Shown one piece after another: positions 36,276 to 45,681 of a stretch of DNA of 64,000 bases. The notes under the pieces are model-generated. The model worked only from the letters and a program-made list of their open reading frames with translations. It did not search any database and was not told the origin of the DNA. The stretch covers positions 248,001 through 312,000 of the forward strand of contig MKTL01000001.1 of the NCBI GenBank assembly GCA_001897605.1. Direction: 5' to 3'. The translations under genes and the position numbers were made by a program. Position 1 is the stretch's first letter; the number at the start of each line of letters is the position of its first letter. The stretch is from Clostridiales bacterium 38-18. Its GTDB lineage: Bacteria; Bacillota; Clostridia; Peptostreptococcales; Acidaminobacteraceae.

Positions 36276-36301
36276 AAAGCGCTTTAGTGATAAAGCGCTT
36301 T
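36276..36301 (+). promoter_or_regulatory. Two identical palindromes AAAGCGCTTT before the GH65 fusion gene
   Basis: AAAGCGCTTT occurs at 36276-36285 and again at 36292-36301, separated by AGTGAT. Each copy is a perfect palindrome, so the pair can be tandem protein-binding sites or one 10-bp RNA hairpin with a six-base loop. No T-run follows, so a standard terminator is unlikely. The ribosome binding site AGGAG follows at 36312. Confidence 0.5.
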
Positions 36302-36322
36302 CTCAAATAATAGGAGAAAAGC

Positions 36323-39220
36323 ATGTGGAAATTAATAACGGATAGTTATAACTTTTTAAATCAGGCTTATGAAGAAAGCCTATATATGGTGGGTAATGGC
36401 TATATTGGTGTTCGAGGTAATTTTGAAGAAGGCTATGCAGTCGGGGACAGTATTAGAGGAACCTATATCAATGGTCTTTACGATCGCGTACCGATGATCC
36501 ACGCCGAAATGGCATTTGGGTTTCCAACTGTGCAAGACAAGCAACCAAGGATATTAGATACCCAAACCTGTCAGATCGTCCTTGATGGGGAACCAGTTCT
36601 ACTTGTAGATGGTAAATACACCGATTATCATAGAGAGCTGGATTTTCAAAGTGGCGAATCAATGCGTCATTTTAAGTATTTTACAAGTCAAGGCAAATCA
36701 GCTGATATAACATTTAAGAGATTGGCCTCATTAAAACAGGTTAATTTCTTAATCTATCAAATAGAAGTTATTTATGATGGTGAAATCGAGCTGAATAGTT
36801 TATGTGACACAGAAATCCAAAATTATGCCAACCCAAATGATCCTAGAACTGGACAAGGACATACCAAATTAATGGATTTGGTCTCACTTATCGCAGTTGA
36901 TCAAAACATCTTTGCACTTATGAAGACACATACAACGCAAATAGAACAAGCAGTAGCAATTGGTCATACCATCCTGCACACACAATACGGTACTATGGCA
37001 CATGAGAAAAATGAAGGCAAGCTTTTAACCAAGGTAAAGGGCTATGGTCATATTGGACTTGAAAAAAAATGTGTGTTTACAGATGGTTTAAGATCCACTT
37101 CACCTTTGGAAACTGCAAGAGATATGCTTGACGCCAATTCTGGGAAGGGGTATGACGTATTTTTAGAAGAGCAGAAGGCATATTTGGATGAATTTTGGTA
37201 TCACTCTGGAATTGAGATCGTAGGAGATCCTGACGCGCAGCTAGCGGTAAGAATGATGCAATATCAATTACTGCAGTCCGTAGGAGTGGATCGCTTTTCT
37301 AATGTTGCTGCTAAGGGACTCTCCGGCGAAGGGTATGAAGGTCATTATTTCTGGGATACTGAAATTTACATTCTTCCAGTGCTTCAGTTGAGCCAGCCGG
37401 CAAAGGCGAAGGCTTTACTCAGCTACAGACACCGGCTTCTACCGTTTGCAAGAGAGCGAGCTCAGCAACTTGGACACCCGAGGGGTGCTGCATTTGCTTG
37501 GCGCACGATTTCTGGGATAGAATGCTCGGGGTACTTCCCAGCCGGAACCGCACAATATCATATCAATTCTGATATTGCTTATGCGTTTATACAGTATTAT
37601 TTATTCACGCAGGATTTAACCTTCATGGCAGAAAAGGGCTTTGAAGTAATATTAGAAACAGCAAGGCTCTGGCTGAGTATTGGGCATTATGTTGAGGGTA
37701 AGTTTCATATACATGATGTAACTGGACCCGATGAATACACTGCAATCGTCAATAACAATTACTACACAAATGCGATGGTGAAATACCATTTGTATTGGAC
37801 CTATAAGCTCTTTCAATTGATGGAGGAAAGCCATTCAACAACAATCATCCATCTTTTTGAGGATCTAAAAATTCGCTTGGGAATTGAGCTGGTAGAGCTC
37901 AACGAAATGTTAGTTGCATCTGAAAACATGTTTTTCCCTTATGATCATGTAAAAGGCTTGTTTGCACAGGACGATTCTTTTTTAAACAAGCCAATTTGGC
38001 CAAAGGAAGAAGCGTATTCGAAAAGACCACTGCTACTCCACTATCATCCACTTACGATTTATCGACATCAGGTGATCAAACAAGCAGACACGGTATTGGC
38101 GCATATGCTTCTAGAGCAATATGCCACAGAAAGTGATATCATCAACGGATATAATTATTACGAATCTGTCACCACACACGACAGCTCTCTTTCTAGCTGT
38201 ATCTATGGGATTATGGCTTCTCGTGTCGGACAGAATGAAAAAGCGTTTGAATATTTTGGTGAATCCTTGATGCTGGATTTAAAAGACACGCATAAAAATA
38301 CGAAGGACGGGCTTCACATGGCGAACATGGCAGGGTCCATTCTAAGCGTAACTGCTGGATTTGCTGGGCTTCGCATCGATGAAGCGTACCTTCAATTTCG
38401 GCCACAGAAGCCAGCGAGCTGGGAGGAGTTTTCATTTAAGCTGCATTATAAGGATCGATTAATTAAGGTGACAGTTGGTGAAGCGTTTAAGGTTACCTTA
38501 TTAGAGGGTGATGAGCTATATATAAAGGTATGGGATCAGGTTCATTTGATAGAGCCTGAACAACCGAATTATAAGGCGGTTGTGTTTGATTTGGATGGTG
38601 TATTAACTGAAACCAGTAAGGCACACTATCGGGCTTGGACTGATCTTGCGACAGAACTAGGCTTTGAAGTACCAGAAACGCTTGAGGATGAAGTGAGAGG
38701 GATTTCAAGAATGGATTCTCTAGAAATTGTGTTAGGGCACGGTGGTTTAAGGGATGCCTATTCCGATGAAGAGAAAGAAGCCTTAGCCACTAAAAAGAAC
38801 GAAATCTATCTAACCTATATTAGTGATTATTCACCACTTGATTTGGCACCTGGGGCATTTGAACTCCTGATGATGCTTAAAACAAAAAAAATTAAAATTG
38901 CACTGGCATCTGCAAGTAAAAACGCGCCAATGCTTCTGAAGGCAATGGGAATTGAAAGCTTTTTCGATGTGGTAGTAGACCCATCAACCATTGAAAATGG
39001 TAAACCGGCTCCTGATATTTTCCTAAAAGCTGCGGAGCTGCTAAGATTGTCTCCTAAGCTGTGTATTGGCGTTGAAGATGCCTATGCTGGAATAGAAAGC
39101 ATCACACTAGCAGGTATGACGCCACTGGGAATTGGGTCTAAAAATGTTCTTTCCAATTGTGAAAGGGTATTTAGTGGACTCGATTCATTACAACACTTTC
39201 TCATTAATCATTTGCTATAA
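36323..39220 (+). CDS. Fusion of GH65 glycoside phosphorylase and beta-phosphoglucomutase
   Basis: A 965-residue protein with two enzymes in one chain. Residues 1 to about 745 are a GH65 phosphorylase, with YEGHYFWDTEIYILP, WRTISGIECSGYFPAGTAQY and the general acid Glu471 in VTGPDEYTAIVNNNYYTN. Family members phosphorolyse maltose, trehalose, kojibiose, nigerose or glucosylglycerol to beta-glucose 1-phosphate. Residues about 750-965 are a HAD-type beta-phosphoglucomutase, with the nucleophile Asp in VFDLDGVLTET, SASKNAP and GVEDAYAGIESI, which makes glucose 6-phosphate. The two steps are normally encoded by separate adjacent genes; here there is no stop or frameshift between them. The exact disaccharide is not readable. 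Ends at a strong terminator that closes the sugar island. Confidence 0.92.
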   Translation: MWKLITDSYNFLNQAYEESLYMVGNGYIGVRGNFEEGYAVGDSIRGTYINGLYDRVPMIHAEMAFGFPTVQDKQPRILDTQTCQIVLDGEPVLLVDGKYTDYHRELDFQSGESMRHFKYFTSQGKSADITFKRLASLKQVNFLIYQIEVIYDGEIELNSLCDTEIQNYANPNDPRTGQGHTKLMDLVSLIAVDQNIFALMKTHTTQIEQAVAIGHTILHTQYGTMAHEKNEGKLLTKVKGYGHIGLEKKCVFTDGLRSTSPLETARDMLDANSGKGYDVFLEEQKAYLDEFWYHSGIEIVGDPDAQLAVRMMQYQLLQSVGVDRFSNVAAKGLSGEGYEGHYFWDTEIYILPVLQLSQPAKAKALLSYRHRLLPFARERAQQLGHPRGAAFAWRTISGIECSGYFPAGTAQYHINSDIAYAFIQYYLFTQDLTFMAEKGFEVILETARLWLSIGHYVEGKFHIHDVTGPDEYTAIVNNNYYTNAMVKYHLYWTYKLFQLMEESHSTTIIHLFEDLKIRLGIELVELNEMLVASENMFFPYDHVKGLFAQDDSFLNKPIWPKEEAYSKRPLLLHYHPLTIYRHQVIKQADTVLAHMLLEQYATESDIINGYNYYESVTTHDSSLSSCIYGIMASRVGQNEKAFEYFGESLMLDLKDTHKNTKDGLHMANMAGSILSVTAGFAGLRIDEAYLQFRPQKPASWEEFSFKLHYKDRLIKVTVGEAFKVTLLEGDELYIKVWDQVHLIEPEQPNYKAVVFDLDGVLTETSKAHYRAWTDLATELGFEVPETLEDEVRGISRMDSLEIVLGHGGLRDAYSDEEKEALATKKNEIYLTYISDYSPLDLAPGAFELLMMLKTKKIKIALASASKNAPMLLKAMGIESFFDVVVDPSTIENGKPAPDIFLKAAELLRLSPKLCIGVEDAYAGIESITLAGMTPLGIGSKNVLSNCERVFSGLDSLQHFLINHLL

Positions 39221-39230
39221 AACTCTCATT

Positions 39231-39272
39231 TGTAAAAGGTTCATTCGGCGGAATGGACTTTTTACATTTTAA
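39231..39272 (+). terminator. Terminator of the sugar island
   Basis: A 16-bp stem (with two G-U pairs) from TGTAAAAGGTTCATTC at 39231 to the complementary arm ending TTTTTACA at 39266, loop GGCG, followed by TTTT. Confidence 0.85.
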
Positions 39273-39357
39273 GCTGTGGCAATTCATTGGGAAGTCCGTT
39301 AACCTCATCTATTTTGTGGTATCATTTAGTTATACTTATTTTTAAAGGAGAAATACA

Positions 39358-40062
39358 ATGGCTACAAAATTAATCTACGTAGCAGATGATGAACTCAATA
39401 TAAGAGAGCTAATCAAGTCATTTTTGGTGAGTGCCGGTTTTGAAGTGAAGACCTTTGCAAATGGCAACTTGCTTTTTAACGCCTTCTTAGATGAAAAACC
39501 AGATTTGATTGTTTTAGATATTATGATGCCAGGAACGGATGGATTGACGCTTTGTACCCAGATCAGAGAAACCTCTGTCGTACCAATTATTATCGTTTCA
39601 GCCCGTGATAGCGAGCTTGACCGAATCACTGGTATTACCATAGGTAGCGACGATTATTTGGTCAAACCATTTTCACCAGTCGAGCTGGTAGCCAGAATTA
39701 ACGCACTCTTTCGAAGGATGGCGTTCGACAATAAAATGGATGGCCTCAAATCAGAGCTTTCGTTCAATGCTATGACCATAAATCCTAAAACGAGAGAGGT
39801 TTTGTTTAGGGGAGCAACTGTCGATGTATCTCCAACGGAATATTCTTTTTTGCTCTACCTGTTTGAGCATCAGGATCGTGCGGTCTCAAGGGAAGAGCTT
39901 TTAAAGAATGTTTGGCAGTTTGAAACTCAAGTGGATACTAGAGCGACTGATGATGTTGTAAAACGCCTGCGCAAGAAGCTAGCGGCAACCAATGTGAGAA
40001 TAGAAGCGGTTTGGGGATTTGGATTTAAGCTTGAGGAGGCTGTAGATGCCAGTGATAAGTAA
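39358..40062 (+). CDS. OmpR-family response regulator
   Basis: A 234-residue regulator. The receiver domain has the acidic pair DD at 10-11, phospho-acceptor Asp54 in LIVLDIMMPG and the Lys in DDYLVKPFSP. The C-terminal winged helix is of the OmpR/PhoB type (VSPTEYSFLLYLFEHQDRAVSREELL). It overlaps the kinase gene by 17 bases, so the two are one unit. The target genes are unknown. The ATG follows AAAGGAGAAATACA. Confidence 0.93.
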   Translation: MATKLIYVADDELNIRELIKSFLVSAGFEVKTFANGNLLFNAFLDEKPDLIVLDIMMPGTDGLTLCTQIRETSVVPIIIVSARDSELDRITGITIGSDDYLVKPFSPVELVARINALFRRMAFDNKMDGLKSELSFNAMTINPKTREVLFRGATVDVSPTEYSFLLYLFEHQDRAVSREELLKNVWQFETQVDTRATDDVVKRLRKKLAATNVRIEAVWGFGFKLEEAVDASDK

Positions 40063-41500
40063 AAAGAAAAAAGGCTTAAGTGAAAGTTTGTCAGTGCCTT
40101 TTATCCTGTTAATCATCATTATGTCTATTGTGGTATTTTTTACCTTCAATATCGCCATGCGTGCCTACATGAGAAAAGCCGCACATGAGCAGCTTTTAGA
40201 AACTCGCAGCACAGTTGGCGCGTTATTGCGTAAGGAATTGAGTGAGGAGCTGTTAAGTAGTGACGCGAATGATGCGACGACAGCAAAGTCACGAGCCTTA
40301 ATTGTAGCATTGAATAGTGCTATAAGAGTGACTCAAAGTGCATCTGACTCTGAGATTGCCATACTCGGCGCCAATGGACGAGTTCTATTACCCAAAGAAG
40401 AGAGCCTTTCTTATAATCTTAATCAAGCAATTGCAAAGGTTCAAGACAGGATATTAGAGGGAAAGAATACCGATACCTTTAATATAAGAGAGCAGGGCAC
40501 TAATTTTTTAGTTAGCTACGAAACCTTTAATACAACCAAGGTAGCATCTAGAACCCAGTATTTGGTGATAGTTGCATCACTTGAAGGAATGGAAAAGCTT
40601 CTAAGAAGGATTAATGTGCTTTTGATTTTAATCATGTCAGGAGTAACCATTCTAGGTGCAATTATTGCAAGCTCAGTAGCGAGCAGAGTGACTAAGCCTA
40701 TGAAGGAAATCTCAAAATACAGCAAACGCATGATTGAAAATGATTATACGCCTCTCGTATTGGAAACACATACGAAGGAGCTTGATGCACTGATATCTGA
40801 TATGAACCATATGGGAGAAGCTCTAGAGCTAAAAGAGCAGACAAAGGTAGATTTTCTACAGAATTTCAGTCACGATTTAAGAACGCCACTTATGTCCATC
40901 CAAGGCTACGCAGAAGGGATCGTTACCGGGATATTTGAGACGCCTCAAAAGCCTGCACAAATCATTGCAAACGAGAGTCTTCGATTAAAGCATCTCGTCG
41001 ATCAATTGATTACGCTTTCAAGACTAGAAGCCAATGGACTAAAGGTTAATAAAGAGACACTTGAGCTTTATGATTTCTTAAATTTATTGATTGAAAGGCA
41101 TGAGGGCATTGCAACTCAATCGCACATACAGATCGTCTTAAACTGTTCAAAAGACTTGAAAATTGTGACGGATGAAGACCTTCTAGAAAAGGCAATTGGC
41201 AATCTACTTTCAAATGCAATAAGATATGCCAATTCACATGTAATTATGGATGTGACTTCACAAAAAAATAAAGTGACCATCACCGTTCAGGATGATGGTC
41301 CAGGAATCTCAGAATCTGTTTTACCACATATTTTCAATCGCTTTAGCAAAGGCAATGATGGTAATTTTGGACTTGGAACCGCTATTGCATTTAAAGCAAT
41401 TGAACAATTGGGTGGAACGCTTTTTGCAAGAAATCATAGTAAAGGAGCCGTGTTTGAGATCGTTTTATACGAAGTTCATCGCAGTCTGAACGATCAGTGA
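40046..41500 (+). CDS. Sensor histidine kinase
   Basis: A 484-residue membrane kinase paired with the preceding regulator. It has transmembrane 1 (about 18-37), an extracellular sensor of about 150 residues without a recognised fold, transmembrane 2 (about 190-212) and HAMP. The H-box is FSHDLRTPLMSIQGYAEG (His about 276), the N-box NLLSNAIRYA, and the G-boxes DDGPGISE and FGLGTAIAF. The last 36 bases overlap, tail to tail, the end of the YeiH-family gene on the other strand. No terminator separates the two. Confidence 0.93.
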   Translation: MPVISKKKKGLSESLSVPFILLIIIMSIVVFFTFNIAMRAYMRKAAHEQLLETRSTVGALLRKELSEELLSSDANDATTAKSRALIVALNSAIRVTQSASDSEIAILGANGRVLLPKEESLSYNLNQAIAKVQDRILEGKNTDTFNIREQGTNFLVSYETFNTTKVASRTQYLVIVASLEGMEKLLRRINVLLILIMSGVTILGAIIASSVASRVTKPMKEISKYSKRMIENDYTPLVLETHTKELDALISDMNHMGEALELKEQTKVDFLQNFSHDLRTPLMSIQGYAEGIVTGIFETPQKPAQIIANESLRLKHLVDQLITLSRLEANGLKVNKETLELYDFLNLLIERHEGIATQSHIQIVLNCSKDLKIVTDEDLLEKAIGNLLSNAIRYANSHVIMDVTSQKNKVTITVQDDGPGISESVLPHIFNRFSKGNDGNFGLGTAIAFKAIEQLGGTLFARNHSKGAVFEIVLYEVHRSLNDQ

Positions 41501-42484
41501 AATAACAGCGACGACAAACCAACAGCACAGACCTAGTAGCAAGGGTCTGATACCACTCTTTATCAATTTTTTCAGGTGTGTGTTGAGTCCGATAGCGCTC
41601 ATAGCCATAACGATGAAAAACTTACCCAATTGACCGAGTGGCTTGGCTGGAATCCCTGTGAAAGTACCTATTATAGCGGTTGCTATGAAACCCAATACAA
41701 ACCAAGGAAAGACACTTTTGAAATTGAAATTATGATTTACGCCAGCAGTTTGTTGGCGTTTTTTTTGTCTTGAGGTATGAATGGCAAGAACCAATGTTAT
41801 GGGGACAATCATTAGCGTACGCGTGAGCTTTACAATTGTAGCGAAAGTTAGTGCGGTGTTGTTTCCTGCAGCAAGGGACCACGAAGCCGCTGCAGCAACA
41901 ACAGAGGATGTATCGTTTATGGCGGTCCCTGCCCACATTCCAAAGCCTAAGTCGCTCATGCCAAGCGCTCTACCTATCCATGGGAATATGAAAACGGCAA
42001 TGATGTTGAATAAGAATATCGTCGATATAGCGTGCGCAACATCTTCGTCACTCGCCTCTATAACTGGTGCAGTAGCAGCGATTGCAGAGCCGCCGCAGAT
42101 GGATGTACCGACACCGATTAGAATCGTTGTATCCTTATCAATTTTTAAAAGCCTACCTACGGCATATGCAGTCACAAAGGAAGCGGTTAAAGTAAATAGC
42201 ATAACTAAAAGCGATTGTCCGCCCACCTTAATAATGCTAAAAAGATTCATTTCAAATCCGAGTAGTATGATTGCATACTGCAGAATCTTCTTGGAGGTGT
42301 ATTTTATTCCTAACTCAGCTGAGGGAATTTTTAGTTTGGGTAAAAAAGGTGCAAGTAGCATTCCAAATAGAATGCCAAAAACCGGACCACCGATTATGGG
42401 ATACTGTTTTCCTAAATACCATGCTGGAATCGCAATTAGGGTACATAATAATATACCGGCAAGCATTTTTTTACTGAATTTCAT
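41465..42484 (-). CDS. YeiH-family putative sulfate exporter
   Basis: Start set at ATG 42484 after AGAGGTAGACT, giving 339 residues (MKFSKKMLAGILL); the frame is open 73 codons further but that extension is not protein-like for the family. About ten membrane helices. Family landmarks are GPVFGILFGMLLAP, IGVGTSICGGSAIAA and GTAINDTSSVVAAA. This family (UPF0324) is annotated as putative sulfate or sulfonate exporters, though the substrate is weakly established. A long open frame on the opposite strand (41781-42512) is only its shadow. Confidence 0.88.
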   Translation of the reverse strand: MKFSKKMLAGILLCTLIAIPAWYLGKQYPIIGGPVFGILFGMLLAPFLPKLKIPSAELGIKYTSKKILQYAIILLGFEMNLFSIIKVGGQSLLVMLFTLTASFVTAYAVGRLLKIDKDTTILIGVGTSICGGSAIAATAPVIEASDEDVAHAISTIFLFNIIAVFIFPWIGRALGMSDLGFGMWAGTAINDTSSVVAAAASWSLAAGNNTALTFATIVKLTRTLMIVPITLVLAIHTSRQKKRQQTAGVNHNFNFKSVFPWFVLGFIATAIIGTFTGIPAKPLGQLGKFFIVMAMSAIGLNTHLKKLIKSGIRPLLLGLCCWFVVAVISLIVQTAMNFV

Positions 42485-42641
42485 AAGTCTACCTCTTCTG
42501 ACAAAACCGTAAGGGCACTTGAATAAACAAGTGTTACGAAACTGTATTATTAGGGTATCATAAGCGATAACCCTTATTAGTTTATAATTTTTCTTACATA
42601 ATGTAAATGAAAGATGTGGATAATTGCAGTCGGAGGAATTT

Positions 42642-45600
42642 ATGCGCTTTAGGTCATATAGTATAAAAATAGCATTACTGTTATTGATTATGTATGTTCT
42701 CATTATGTATTCCCTAAGCTTTGCGGTAGTGAGGTACGATTTAATACGTGAAGGTACACAGCTCGCATTTGAGATTATAGGTCGTGAAGAAGGCCTTTCT
42801 AATCTGTCAGTTTCAAGTATAGTTCAGGATGTCAATGGGTTCATTTGGTTTGGAACACAGGGCGGACTTAACCGTTATGATGGGAGAGGGTTTAAAATCT
42901 ATGCCAACGATCCATTTAACTCCAATACCCTTGTACATAATTTGATTCAAACTCTTTTTTACGATCCAGAAAAAAATCAAATCTGGATTGGTACTTATCA
43001 GGGTCTTTCAAGATTTGATATCGATTCGGAGACCTTTACAAATTATACGGTTGAGCAAAATGGTCTTTCTAATCCAGTTGTTGTCGCTATAGATAAGGAT
43101 GATGCTGGCAACCTATGGATAGGGACACTGGATGGGCTCAATCGACTTAATCCTGATACCGGTGAGAACACAGTGTTTGATGTACCAGGTAAGGTTATTA
43201 GAGATATCTATTGGGACAGTGAAGGTAAGATGTGGCTTGGAAGCTATTCTGGACTTTTGTATTTTGATTTTGATGAGATGGCAGTTAAAACAGCTGATTA
43301 TAAGCTCCCAGGACTATCCGTTATGACCATTGCAGAAAAGACACCAGGCATATTGACACTTGGTATTTGGGATGAGGGCATCGTCAGACTTGACCTGAAG
43401 ACAGGTAATCAATACATCAACCAGTTTTCGGATAATCGGATCTATACCTATACGATTACCTCGGATATGACAGAATGGATAGGAACCTGGGGTGGCGGAT
43501 TGATAGCTATAACCGCTGAAGGCGTGAGACATCAGTTTGAGAGTAGCGGGAAGCTTGGTGGTCTGTCTCACAATATCGTTTATTCTTTATTCCAAGATGA
43601 TACTGGGATGCTGTGGGTAGGGACAAATGGAGGCGGCGCCTGTAAGGTTAACCCACTAAAAAGAAACTATGTGCAATACGCTCACGATTCAGAGGATGCT
43701 AATTCTATAGATCAAGGCAAAATTAATTCGATTATTAGAGATAATGAAGGTAATTTGTGGATTGCGGTCTATAATGAAGGCTTAAATAGAATTGACGCTG
43801 AAGGCGTTGTACATAAATACAAGGCCAATTCTAACCTGTCAGGTGCTCTGACAGATACCAATATTATAGATATGAAGCTTGATACAATTGGACGGTTGTT
43901 GATTACTGTAGGCGATGAAATCATGCTCTACCAGCCTGCGACGGATAGCTTTAGTACGCTTGTCGCATTGCCAAGTGGTGTCATTTCATATGCTATGGAG
44001 ATTGTCGATGACCAAATTTTATGGGTTGGAACACATAGTGATGGCCTATTCAAAATCAATCTCAAAAATGGACATTATGACCACTATAGATATGATGACC
44101 CCAATCATTACATCTCTGATAACTTAATCTACGATATAAAAATGGATCATCGTGGTAGACTCTGGGTAGCAACAAACAATGGTTTAAATTACATGTCAAA
44201 GGGTGAGAACATATTTGATGTAATTAAAGCTGAGAAAGGTAATATTGCGAAACTCGCTTCAAATACCATCCATGTCATATTTGAAGACTCTGAGAATCAC
44301 CTATGGTTCGGGCTAGTAGGTGGCGGGATTACTGAGTACCGTGAGGACGGCACCTTTAGAACCTTTTTAGAGCATGATGGTATGCCTTCTAATGTGGTTT
44401 TGGGTATTTTAGAAGGTTCTGATGGTCGTATATGGGCTTCAACACAAAATGGCTTGGCAATTTTATCTCCTGAAACAGGTGATATTTTTGCTTTGACGCC
44501 AGATGATGGTATTGGCGGATATGAATTTAACTCAGGTCAGTTTGCAGATTCTGATGGGAAAATGTATTTTGGTGGTCAGCATGGCATTACAGTTATTCCT
44601 GGGAACATAACGGAGGGCGAATTAAAGCCGCCTAGGGTTTATATAACGGATGTAGAAGTACTGCAAACGCCTTATGATAATAAAATGGAGCATTTTAATG
44701 GGATGCATTTGGATTTAGGGCAGGACGAAACCCTTTTAGGCTTTAAATTCATTGCACTTGATTTTGATTCGCCAGAGAAAGTGGTTTTTACCTATCGCAT
44801 GGTTGGATTTGATACGAGTTGGATCTATTCTGGGACAGTGGATTATGTCACCTATTCTAAGCTACCACCTGGCGAGTACACGCTTGAGGTATTTGCTGAA
44901 ACCGCAAGAGGGGTTACCTCAGATGTGGTTTCCATGAGTTTAACGATTGCAACACCTTGGTATAAGACGACATTTGCATTTGTTGGCTACGCAATTTTAA
45001 CCGTACTGGTCGCTTATGGTGTCTTCAAGCTATGGCAGGGAAGGGTTATCCGAAAACGAAATGATGAGCTGGCAAAGCTCAACTTTATGTTAAATGAAGC
45101 CAATCAACAGCTGGAGGCACTTTCAACAAAGGACCCTTTAACCGGTACCTACAATAGAAGATATTTTATGACGCGGCTTGAAGAGGAAATGCAATTGGCC
45201 ATTCGATCAGAAATTATGATCAGCCTTATCATGGTAGATGTTGATAATTTCAAAGAAATCAACGATCGATTTGGTCATCACTTTGGGGATCAATATTTGG
45301 AGCAATTGGGTGAGCTGCTGATGCGTATTTTGAAGCGAAGCACTGATTTTGTCGTGCGATATGGCGGTGACGAGTTTCTATTAGTGCTCTTCGATACAGA
45401 TTCTGAGGGGGCGATGCAAATTGCTCAAAAAATTAAGAAGGAAACACAAGCGCTTAGGATTTACGATCCGCGTAAGAGTGCGGTTATAGAAACCACCTGT
45501 AGTATCGGTGTTTTTAGTTTTATACCAACTGCGGGCACGATGACGAAGCAGGTGACAAAACTGGTGGATGAAGCTCTATATCTTGCGAAAAGAGAAGGTA

Positions 45601-45662
45601 AGAATAGGATTGTCATTCATGAAGAAATTATGGGTGTGAACGATGAACTTGAGCTGATATGA
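42642..45662 (+). CDS. Beta-propeller sensor (Reg_prop, Y_Y_Y) diguanylate cyclase
   Basis: Start at ATG 42642 after CGGAGG, 1006 residues. After a membrane anchor (about 7-27) comes a long extracellular region of about a dozen propeller blades with the repeating W-x-G-T-x-x-G-L pattern (IWFGTQGGLNRYD, LWIGTLDGLNRLN, LWVGTHSDGLFKIN). A Y_Y_Y domain follows at about 690-775, then a membrane helix at about 778-797, a short coiled coil and GGDEF (828-1000). The active site is intact (RYGGDEF), and RSTD five residues before it is a complete RxxD inhibitory site. It should make c-di-GMP in response to an extracellular signal and be limited by product. Such propellers often sense saccharides in other bacteria. 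Confidence 0.93.
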   Translation: MRFRSYSIKIALLLLIMYVLIMYSLSFAVVRYDLIREGTQLAFEIIGREEGLSNLSVSSIVQDVNGFIWFGTQGGLNRYDGRGFKIYANDPFNSNTLVHNLIQTLFYDPEKNQIWIGTYQGLSRFDIDSETFTNYTVEQNGLSNPVVVAIDKDDAGNLWIGTLDGLNRLNPDTGENTVFDVPGKVIRDIYWDSEGKMWLGSYSGLLYFDFDEMAVKTADYKLPGLSVMTIAEKTPGILTLGIWDEGIVRLDLKTGNQYINQFSDNRIYTYTITSDMTEWIGTWGGGLIAITAEGVRHQFESSGKLGGLSHNIVYSLFQDDTGMLWVGTNGGGACKVNPLKRNYVQYAHDSEDANSIDQGKINSIIRDNEGNLWIAVYNEGLNRIDAEGVVHKYKANSNLSGALTDTNIIDMKLDTIGRLLITVGDEIMLYQPATDSFSTLVALPSGVISYAMEIVDDQILWVGTHSDGLFKINLKNGHYDHYRYDDPNHYISDNLIYDIKMDHRGRLWVATNNGLNYMSKGENIFDVIKAEKGNIAKLASNTIHVIFEDSENHLWFGLVGGGITEYREDGTFRTFLEHDGMPSNVVLGILEGSDGRIWASTQNGLAILSPETGDIFALTPDDGIGGYEFNSGQFADSDGKMYFGGQHGITVIPGNITEGELKPPRVYITDVEVLQTPYDNKMEHFNGMHLDLGQDETLLGFKFIALDFDSPEKVVFTYRMVGFDTSWIYSGTVDYVTYSKLPPGEYTLEVFAETARGVTSDVVSMSLTIATPWYKTTFAFVGYAILTVLVAYGVFKLWQGRVIRKRNDELAKLNFMLNEANQQLEALSTKDPLTGTYNRRYFMTRLEEEMQLAIRSEIMISLIMVDVDNFKEINDRFGHHFGDQYLEQLGELLMRILKRSTDFVVRYGGDEFLLVLFDTDSEGAMQIAQKIKKETQALRIYDPRKSAVIETTCSIGVFSFIPTAGTMTKQVTKLVDEALYLAKREGKNRIVIHEEIMGVNDELELI

Positions 45663-45681
45663 CGGCAAACAGGAGGTGCCT

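Noticed and set aside
36276-36301. The paired palindromes as a terminator of the ABC ATPase gene
   Set aside because: The stem is good but no T-run follows, and the next gene functionally belongs to the same island.
41781-42512. A 243-codon open frame on the plus strand opposite the YeiH-family gene
   Set aside because: It lies wholly antisense to a clear membrane-protein gene, has no ribosome binding site and no recognisable domain; it is a shadow frame.
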